This document shows, piece by piece, positions 42,274-47,846 of a stretch of DNA of 47,846 bases. A model generated the notes under the pieces. That model was not told the origin of the DNA and did no database searches. It worked only from the letters and a program-made list of their open reading frames with translations. Each line of letters begins with the position of its first letter. Position 1 is the first letter of the stretch. The stretch is from CAZHCG01 sp046484285. GTDB lineage: Bacteria > Myxococcota_A > Polyangia > JAAYKL01. The position numbers and the translations under genes are program-made. The stretch spans positions 1-47,846 of the forward strand of contig JAWOBP010000007.1 of NCBI GenBank assembly GCA_046484285.1, given 5' to 3'.

Positions 42274-43782
42274 TCAGCCGCCCCACTCGCAGACCACGAC
42301 CTTATTCTCCTCGTAGCTGGTGGCCAGGATCTCGAAGTTGCCGTCCTCGTCCAGATCCATGATCTCCATCCCGCCGGCCTGACCGAACGGATCGAGCAGC
42401 ACGTGGGTGGAGAACTCGCCCGGCGCGGTCTGCTCGAGCACGAACGCCCGCTTGTCGCCGTCGCCGCTCAGCGCGATGTCGATGTCGCCGTCGCCGTCCA
42501 CGTCGCCCCAGCCGAACACGCCGGGCGCGGCCTGGGGCGCCATCTGCGAGCCGGCCACGGAAACGATCCCCTCCGAGATCTTGGTCCGCTCCCAGGGGCT
42601 GTCGGTCGGATCGGCCGGGATGTCGAAGACGTGCACCGCGGACTCGGGATCGCCGTTGTTCACGTTTGTGTGGTTCGATCCGACTGCGCGCAGCACGTCG
42701 TCGCCGTAGAGGTCGGGCACCAGCGAGAGCTGGATCGCCGGCCCCACGTCGTTCGCGATCACGTGCCGCGTCCAGACGCCGGCCGGATCGTCGGCGCTGG
42801 GCTCGGAGACCTGCTCCATCCAGGCGTAGGAGGCGTTCTCGTAGATCCCCTCCACGAAGAACTCGGCGCTGAGCACGTCGTCGTCGCCGTCCCCGTCGAT
42901 GTCGTAGACCGTCGGAATCGAGCCCAGCCCCTCGCCGATCACGCGCGGCTCGCTCTCGAAGCGGTCCGCGTCGTCGGTGCCGCGGAACCAGCAGGCCTCG
43001 AGCAGGTCGTAGCTGTCCGGCGGGAAGATCTGGGTCACGCGCGCCTCGCCGACCGTGACCAGGTCGTCGATCCCGTCGCCGTCCAGGTCGGTCAGCTCGC
43101 CGTGGTGGTAGTAGAGCTGCGAGCCGAACTCGACTATGTCGTGCCGCTGCCAGCCCGAGTCGGTCTGCTCGAACCAGGCCAGCGCGCCGCAGTCGCCGCC
43201 GTCCAGCGGGTTGGCCGCGCAGGCGAGGAAACCGGCCGGCACGATCGCGTCCAGATCTCCGTCGTCGTCCAGATCGTGGAACGAGACGGCGTTGGGAAAC
43301 TTCAGCCCCTCGTCCTCGGTCACGATCTGGTCGGTCAGCGACCAGCTGTCCAGGCCGCCGGAGAAGCCGTAGACGTTGACCAGGCCGGGGCTGACGGTCA
43401 GGCCCATCGGGCCGAAGACCGAGACCACCACGTCCAGCTGCCCGTCGCCGTCCACATCCTCCACCGTGGCGAACGAGGGGCCCTCGACCGCATCGTCGAC
43501 CACGTGGCAGGTGAAGTTGCTCGCGTAGTCGCTGTCGCTGTCGCTGTCGGTGTCGGTGTCGGTGTCCGCGTCCGTGTCCGCGTCCGTGTCCGCGTCGGTG
43601 TCGGCGTCCGCGTCGGTGTCGGCGTCCGCGTCGGTGTCGGCGTCCGCGTCGGTGTCGGCGTCCGCGTCGGTGTCGGCGTCCGTGTCCGCGTCTCCACCGC
43701 CGCCGCCGTCGTCTCCGCAGTTCGTCGCAAACAGGAGCGCGGCGGTCGCGGTCAGCACAATCAACCACTGCAATCGATGCAT
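42274..43782 (-). CDS. FG-GAP/VCBS-repeat lipoprotein with long Asp-Ala/Thr linker
   Basis: The 502-residue protein has a signal (WLIVLTATAALLFATNC; the residue before Cys is unusual). A GDDGGGGG stretch follows, then about 55 residues of Asp alternating with Ala, Thr and Ser. The rest is a beta-propeller of FG-GAP/VCBS repeats with calcium loops: VEDVDGDGQLDVVVS, HDLDDDGDLDAIVPAG, TDLDGDGIDDLVTVG, YDIDGDGDDDVLSAE, and GDVDGDGDIDIALSGDG. It ends NFEILATSYEENKVVVCEWG. It is likely a secreted or surface protein. AAGGAG is seven bases before the ATG. The linker DNA contains a perfect 18-bp minisatellite. Confidence 0.9.
   Translation of the reverse strand: MHRLQWLIVLTATAALLFATNCGDDGGGGGDADTDADTDADADTDADADTDADADTDADADTDADTDADTDADTDTDTDSDSDSDYASNFTCHVVDDAVEGPSFATVEDVDGDGQLDVVVSVFGPMGLTVSPGLVNVYGFSGGLDSWSLTDQIVTEDEGLKFPNAVSFHDLDDDGDLDAIVPAGFLACAANPLDGGDCGALAWFEQTDSGWQRHDIVEFGSQLYYHHGELTDLDGDGIDDLVTVGEARVTQIFPPDSYDLLEACWFRGTDDADRFESEPRVIGEGLGSIPTVYDIDGDGDDDVLSAEFFVEGIYENASYAWMEQVSEPSADDPAGVWTRHVIANDVGPAIQLSLVPDLYGDDVLRAVGSNHTNVNNGDPESAVHVFDIPADPTDSPWERTKISEGIVSVAGSQMAPQAAPGVFGWGDVDGDGDIDIALSGDGDKRAFVLEQTAPGEFSTHVLLDPFGQAGGMEIMDLDEDGNFEILATSYEENKVVVCEWGG
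43591..43680 (-). repeat. 18-bp minisatellite in the Asp-rich linker
   Basis: Five identical 18-bp units start at 43591, 43609, 43627, 43645 and 43663 (CGCGTCGGTGTCGGCGTC on plus). Each codes a six-residue Asp-Ala/Thr unit on minus. Looser copies of the pattern flank it. Confidence 0.95.
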
Positions 43783-43809
43783 TTCGTCTCTCCTTGTCCT
43801 CTCGTCGTG

Positions 43810-43837
43810 TTGGTCCTCGTAACAGAGGTGTTATACT
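43810..43837 (+). promoter_or_regulatory. Predicted promoter of eno
   Basis: TTGGTC (43810-43815) and TATACT (43832-43837) are 16 bp apart, 49 bp before the ATG. Confidence 0.5.
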
Positions 43838-43847
43838 GCGACACCTC
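43825..43847. promoter_or_regulatory. Inverted repeat around the eno -10 element
   Basis: GAGGTGT (43825-43831) and ACACCTC (43841-43847) are a perfect 7-bp inverted repeat whose nine-base loop holds TATACT. A bound regulator here would cover the -10 box. Confidence 0.5.
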
Positions 43848-43885
43848 GAGTCACAATAGTGCAACCAACGACGAGGAGAGACGTC

Positions 43886-45154
43886 ATGTCGTGCATCATT
43901 TCCGTCAAGGGCAGGGAGATCCTGGACTCCCGCGGCAATCCCACCGTCGAGGTGGAGCTGGAGCTCGAAAGCGGCCTGGTGGCGGGCGCCAAGGTCCCGT
44001 CCGGCGCGTCGACCGGCAAGCTGGAGGCCGTGGAGCTGCGGGACGGCGACGAGAAGCGCTACCGCGGCAAGGGCGTGCTGAAGGCGGTCGCCGCGGTCAA
44101 CGAGAAGATCGCGCCGGCCGTGATCGGGATGGACGCGGTCGATCAGCGCGCCCTGGACCGGCGCATGATCGAGCTGGACGGTACGGAGAACAAGGGCGAG
44201 CTGGGAGCCAACGCGATCCTGGGCGTCTCGATGGCCGCGGCGCGCGCCCAGGCCGCCGAGATGGGCCTGGAGCTCTACCGCTACCTGGGCGGGGCCGGAG
44301 CGCGCACTCTGCCGGTGCCGATGATGAACATCCTGAACGGCGGCGCGCACGCCGACAACGACGTGCAGGTCCAGGAGTTCATGATCGTCCCCAGCGGAAT
44401 GCCGACCCTGAGCGAGGCCGTGCGCTGCGGATCGGAGATCTTCCACCAGCTGGGCGGGCTGCTCAAAAAGCAGGGCAAGTCCACCGGCAAGGGCGACGAG
44501 GGCGGCTACGCTCCCGACCTTGAGAGCAACGAGAGCGTGCTCGATCTGGTGGTCGAGTCGATCGAACAGGCGGGCTATCGGCCCGGCGAGCAGGTCTTCC
44601 TGGCGCTGGACTGCGCCGCCAGCGAGTTCCACCGCCCGGGCGAGGGCTACCTGCTCGACGGCCCGGACAAGGCGCCGCTCGACGCCGGAGGCGTGGTGGA
44701 GCGCTACCGCGCCTGGTGCGACAAGTATCCGATCATCTCGATCGAGGACGGGTTCGAGGAGGACGACTGGGAGGGCTGGAAGCTGCTCAGCGACGCGATC
44801 GGCGGCGACACGCAGCTGGTCGGCGACGACCTGCTGGTCACCAACGTGGGGCGGATCCGGACCGCGCTGGAGCGCGAGGTGGCCAACTCGGTGCTGATCA
44901 AGCTCAACCAGATCGGGACGCTCTCCGAGACGCTCGACGCGATCGACCTGTCGCGGCGCAACGGCTACACGACGGTGATCTCCCACCGCTCGGGCGAGAC
45001 CGCGGACGACTTCATCGCCGATTTGGCGGTCGGCTGCTCGACCGGCCAGATCAAGACCGGCTCGCTGTCCCGCTCCGAGCGCGTGGTCAAGTACAATCGC
45101 CTTTTGGCGATCGAGGAGCAGCTCGGAGACGACGCGCTCTACGGGCTGGACTGA
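43886..45154 (+). CDS. eno: Enolase
   Basis: The 422-residue protein converts 2-phosphoglycerate to phosphoenolpyruvate. Family motifs are present: GREILDSRGNPTVEVE, VPSGASTGKLEAVELRDGD, ANAILGVSMAAARAQA, PVPMMNILNGGAHADNDVQV, GDEGGYAPDL, ALDCAASEF, ISIEDGFEEDDWEGW, VGDDLLVTN, LIKLNQIGTLSET, and SHRSGETADDFIADLAVG. The catalytic Lys is in IKLNQIG and the metal Asp/Glu residues lie in ALDCAA, SIEDG and VGDDL. GGAG precedes ATG 43886, with a start at MSCIISVKGRE. Single-gene transcription is likely. Confidence 0.98.
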   Translation: MSCIISVKGREILDSRGNPTVEVELELESGLVAGAKVPSGASTGKLEAVELRDGDEKRYRGKGVLKAVAAVNEKIAPAVIGMDAVDQRALDRRMIELDGTENKGELGANAILGVSMAAARAQAAEMGLELYRYLGGAGARTLPVPMMNILNGGAHADNDVQVQEFMIVPSGMPTLSEAVRCGSEIFHQLGGLLKKQGKSTGKGDEGGYAPDLESNESVLDLVVESIEQAGYRPGEQVFLALDCAASEFHRPGEGYLLDGPDKAPLDAGGVVERYRAWCDKYPIISIEDGFEEDDWEGWKLLSDAIGGDTQLVGDDLLVTNVGRIRTALEREVANSVLIKLNQIGTLSETLDAIDLSRRNGYTTVISHRSGETADDFIADLAVGCSTGQIKTGSLSRSERVVKYNRLLAIEEQLGDDALYGLD

Positions 45155-45174
45155 AGCCGCCCCTGCCAAGCCCG

Positions 45175-45387
45175 GGTATCAGACACCAAGAACAGACAAC
45201 GGCGGTATTCGCCGGCCGAAGCACATCCGGCCGGACTGCTGCCTGACATCTCGGCTTTCCCCGCCCCGAATCGGTCGCCTGCGGCCGATTCTCGCCCCGA
45301 CTCGTCCCCCGAGATCACTCGTTTCTGTCGAAAAACCCGGCGCCGCGCCCGGCGGTGTCACTCCCGCGTTTCAGCGTGTCTGATACC
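45175..45387. mobile_element. 213-bp element with 12-bp perfect terminal inverted repeats
   Basis: GGTATCAGACAC (45175-45186) and GTGTCTGATACC (45376-45387) are perfect inverted repeats that enclose a non-coding, GC-rich interior with further stems (CCGGCCG-aagcacat-CCGGCCGG). It lies between convergent eno and the S9 peptidase gene. If TA is the target, the ends would read GG-TA-TCAGACAC and GTGTCTGA-TA-CC. A MITE is the best guess; it might also end transcription. Confidence 0.55.
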
Positions 45388-45399
45388 TCAATTGGAGGC

Positions 45400-47589
45400 T
45401 CACAGGTGCCGCTCGAAAAAGCGCGTGATGCTGGAAAAGACGTGGGTGCGGTGCTCGGGGCCGCGGATCGGGTGGCTCTTGCCCGGGTAGACGAACAGCT
45501 CGCAGTCGCGCCCGGCCTTTACGATCGCGTCGACCATGCGCGCCGTGTTGACGAAGTGCACGTTGTCGTCGGCCAGGCCGTGCAGCAGCAAGAGCGGATC
45601 CTCTAGCCGGTCCGCGAGCGGCACCAGCGCGGTCTGCTCGTAGCCTTCCTCGTTGTCCCGCGGTCGCTGCATGTAGCGCTCGGTGTAGGCCGTGTCGTAC
45701 TCGCGCCAGTCGGTGACCGGGGCCACGGCCGCGCCGCAGCAGAACAGGTCCTCGCTGCGCAGCAGGGCGGCCAGCGTCATCGTGCCTCCGTACGACCAGC
45801 CGAACACGCCGATCCGGTCGGGGTCGACGAACGGACGGGAGCGCAGCCAGCGCACGCCCGCGAGCTGGTCGGCCAGCTCGATCTCGGTCAGCCGGCGGTG
45901 AATCGGGGTTTCGAACTCGCGGCCGCGCCCGAAGCTGCCGCGACCGTCCAGGGTGAAGACCAGCACGCCGCGGCGGGCCATCAGGTCGCGCCAGGGCTGG
46001 AAGCTGGTGCGGAAGTGATCGCGCACAGCCTGCGCGCCCGGGCCGCCGTAGACGTAGACCACGACCGGGTAGCGCTTCTCCGGCTCCAGCGTGCGGGGAC
46101 GGGTCAGCTGGGCCCGGAGCCGGGTGCCGTCTTCCAACTCGACGGTCAGCAACTCGTCGGTCACTTTCTCGGCCGCGTAGGGCACCAGATCCATCTCGGC
46201 CAGTGTGCCCCGAGTCGACGTCTCACCGTCCCCCAGCACCATCACGTCGGCGCGCGGCGGGGAGCCCAAGGCGGAGTGGACGTCGACGAAGGCGTCGCCT
46301 CGGGGCGAGAAGACGGCCGAGTGCACTCCGCCGTCCGGGGTGACGCGCCGCAGCTTTCCGCCGGCCAGCTCTGCACGGTAGACGCCGTAGGTCAGCGGGC
46401 CGTCGGCGTTGCCGGTCAGGTAGACCAGGCCGCGCTCTTCGTCGACGTGATCCACGCCGGTCACCACCCACTCGCCGTCGGTCAGCCGCCCGGCAAAGCG
46501 ACCCCTGGCGTCGTAGCGGTAGACGTGGGCGAAGCCGTCGCGTTCGGAGATCCACAAAAAGCCGCCGTCCTCGAGGAAGGTGGGCTGGCCGAGCAGGTCG
46601 ACCCAGCGCGGGTCGCGCTCCTCGAGGACCGGCTCGCAGCTCCCGGAAGCGGGGTCGCACTCCAGCAGCTCGACCAGCGTCTGGAGGCGATCGATGCGCG
46701 TCACCGCCAGCTTGCCGTCCGGACGCCACTGCACCTGCGGCAGGTAGACGTCCGGCCCGCTGCCGGTCTCCATCCAGACCGGCTCGGGCTCGGCGGCGCC
46801 GAGGTCCACCGCGCCGACACGGACCGTGGGGTTGGTCTCCCCGGCCCGCGGGTAGGCCTGGCGGCGTATTTCCCCCGCGGCGTTGGTGACCACCGCGCGG
46901 TGCGGGGTCTCGCGCTCGTCGTTGGCGTACAGCCACAGCAGGCCGCCGTCGTCGCTGAGACCGATTCCGGCCGATGTGTCGAACTCCTCGCCGTAGACCC
47001 AGCTCACGCCGCCGTAGCTTCGCCACTTCTCGCCGTCGCGGGTGATGCGCGTCTCGTCCCCGCTGGCGACATCCAGGGCGTAGACGTCGTGCTCGCGCAC
47101 GAACGCAATACGGCTGCCGTCCTTCGAGACGGCGAAGGTCGACTCGTCCGGCTCGCCGCCCGTCAGCGATCGGCTCGTGCCGTCGAGGTGCGCCAGCAGC
47201 AGCTCGCCGCCCGCGGCGCAGACGAGCGACTCTGGCCCGGTCCAGGCGAAGGAGTCGACGCTCTCCTCGTCGGGGAGCGCCAGCGGCTGGCCGCGCCCGC
47301 TGCTCAGCTCGCGGATCCACAGCTCGCTGCACGGCTCCTCGCTTTTCGAGGCGGAGCGCCGCAGGTAGGCGATCCGCTTTCCGTCCGGAGACCAGCTGAT
47401 CGACGACGGAGTGCGTCCGGCGGCCGGGGGATCGCCGTAGAGCCGGGCGATTTCCGGGTCGACGTCCACTTCCTGGAGCGACCCGGCCGGAGCGGGACGC
47501 GGCGGCACGGCCGGAGCCGGCTTGGAGCTCCCGCAGGCCGCCGCCGAGAGGATTGTGACTGTGAGAATCGAGTAGCGGTGATGTCGCAT
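45400..47589 (-). CDS. S9-family prolyl oligopeptidase (DPP-IV-like) lipoprotein
   Basis: The 729-residue lipoprotein has a signal (SILTVTILSAAACGSS) and then an N-terminal DPP-IV-type beta-propeller (SISWSPDGKRIAYLRRS, GGVSWVYGEEFD, VQWRPDGKLAVTRIDR). The C-terminal alpha/beta-hydrolase has PVVVYVYGGPGAQAV, DGRGSFGRGREFE, and the nucleophile motif GVFGWSYGGTMTLAALL. LLLHGLADDNVHFVNTARM holds the catalytic Asp, and YPGKSHPIRG the His. EEFD and YGGPGAQ are the DPP-IV-like substrate-N-terminus and oxyanion regions. It should remove dipeptides from peptide N-termini, probably at the periplasm or surface. The family is clear; X-Pro preference is not proven. Confidence 0.93.
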   Translation of the reverse strand: MRHHRYSILTVTILSAAACGSSKPAPAVPPRPAPAGSLQEVDVDPEIARLYGDPPAAGRTPSSISWSPDGKRIAYLRRSASKSEEPCSELWIRELSSGRGQPLALPDEESVDSFAWTGPESLVCAAGGELLLAHLDGTSRSLTGGEPDESTFAVSKDGSRIAFVREHDVYALDVASGDETRITRDGEKWRSYGGVSWVYGEEFDTSAGIGLSDDGGLLWLYANDERETPHRAVVTNAAGEIRRQAYPRAGETNPTVRVGAVDLGAAEPEPVWMETGSGPDVYLPQVQWRPDGKLAVTRIDRLQTLVELLECDPASGSCEPVLEERDPRWVDLLGQPTFLEDGGFLWISERDGFAHVYRYDARGRFAGRLTDGEWVVTGVDHVDEERGLVYLTGNADGPLTYGVYRAELAGGKLRRVTPDGGVHSAVFSPRGDAFVDVHSALGSPPRADVMVLGDGETSTRGTLAEMDLVPYAAEKVTDELLTVELEDGTRLRAQLTRPRTLEPEKRYPVVVYVYGGPGAQAVRDHFRTSFQPWRDLMARRGVLVFTLDGRGSFGRGREFETPIHRRLTEIELADQLAGVRWLRSRPFVDPDRIGVFGWSYGGTMTLAALLRSEDLFCCGAAVAPVTDWREYDTAYTERYMQRPRDNEEGYEQTALVPLADRLEDPLLLLHGLADDNVHFVNTARMVDAIVKAGRDCELFVYPGKSHPIRGPEHRTHVFSSITRFFERHL

Positions 47590-47654
47590 GGGCCCCAGAG
47601 TAATCCAACCCGCCCCCTCAGACCAGCGTTCCCGACCGAATGCGCAAAGGCGCC
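47590..47654. other. Short gene-free stretch before the MITE
   Basis: Between the S9 peptidase start and the MITE there is no recognised promoter or gene. The remaining bases after 47819 also show nothing definite. Confidence 0.4.
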
Positions 47655-47818
47655 TAGTGCCTCGTCAACCCCACAATGCCGGGTCGGGCCGGCCCTCATC
47701 GACGATCCCTGCGTCACTCTCTCCTCGAATTGGCACCGCCAGTCCTTCGTCGTCGTTCCTTGGCCTCGCCGATGATCTCTCGCCCCGTACCCGAAATCGT
47801 CGGGTTGACGAGGCACTA
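47655..47818. mobile_element. IS630-style MITE inserted at CTAG
   Basis: The element (47657-47816, 160 bp) begins GTGCCTCGTCAACCC and ends with its exact reverse complement. It is flanked on both sides by TA, inside C-TA and TA-G, that is, the CTAG target with a TA duplication that IS630/Tc1-mariner elements produce. Including flanks the palindromic arms reach 18 bp. The interior has no reading frame of note. Confidence 0.72.
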
Positions 47819-47846
47819 GTAGCACGTCAGGCCTCCAAGATCGGGT

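Overview
The window is high-GC DNA with dense, mostly ordinary bacterial gene order. It looks like a fragment of a Myxococcota or related 'deltaproteobacterial' genome. Supporting signs are two NtrC-type sigma54 activators, a PilZ protein with pseudo-receiver domains, an AgmX/PglI-type C-terminal domain, an IgGFc-binding-type secreted protein, a MopE-like cysteine-rich lipoprotein, a matrixin protease with a Cys/hydrophobic/Arg tail, and four exported proteins with long Asp-Ala/Thr/Ser linkers after the signal peptide. No rRNA, tRNA or CRISPR array was seen. The species cannot be fixed from the sequence alone.

Layout. (1) 1-6137, minus strand: a truncated, frameshifted trypsin-like lipoprotein, then an envelope-lipid set (carbamoyltransferase, SxtJ-like, SxtK-like, MlaD, EI24/CysZ-like, PlsC). 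A divergent SGNH hydrolase follows (6274-7341). (2) 7484-18104, plus strand: a RelA/SpoT (p)ppGpp enzyme with a DUF2007-like partner, a thermolysin-like protease, an L,D-transpeptidase, an AgmX-type lipoprotein broken by a frameshift, and ParC. (3) 18134-25337: a palindromic element, uridine kinase, a two-gene nucleotidyltransferase/small-protein cassette, a clear bacterial homologue of the RNA lariat debranching enzyme Dbr1, an IgGFc-binding-type protein, a DUF3592-like protein, a BrnT toxin remnant, and a putative outer-membrane protein. (4) 24159-30523: a signalling cluster made of a pseudo-REC/PilZ protein, REC plus degenerate GGDEF, matrixin, a sigma54 activator and an HD-GYP regulator. 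GG-N10-GC sigma54 promoters and three copies of the palindrome GTGCGG-NNN-CCGCAC connect parts of this cluster. (5) 30585-37854: a degenerate EEP-fold protein, two Asp-linker lipoproteins, DUF4870, a VapC remnant and a large metallophosphoesterase. (6) 37855-40845: an accessory islet with 22-bp tandem arrays, one strikingly AT-rich lipoprotein gene, a VDAFPD-repeat lipoprotein of the type predicted to form a 7(1) knot, and a decayed ImmA/IrrE-PIN pair. (7) 40845-47846: a second sigma54 activator, an FG-GAP lipoprotein with a perfect 18-bp minisatellite, enolase, a terminal-inverted-repeat element, an S9 prolyl peptidase, and an IS630-style MITE.

How it works together. The minus-strand genes at 481-6137 are spaced like one or two operons for envelope lipid and surface modification. 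The 24-30 kb cluster reads as a sigma54/c-di-GMP signalling module that may control a secreted protease. Most other genes are secreted or surface proteins. Single-base frameshifts fall at short homopolymer runs in three genes, so either phase variation or sequencing error should be kept in mind.
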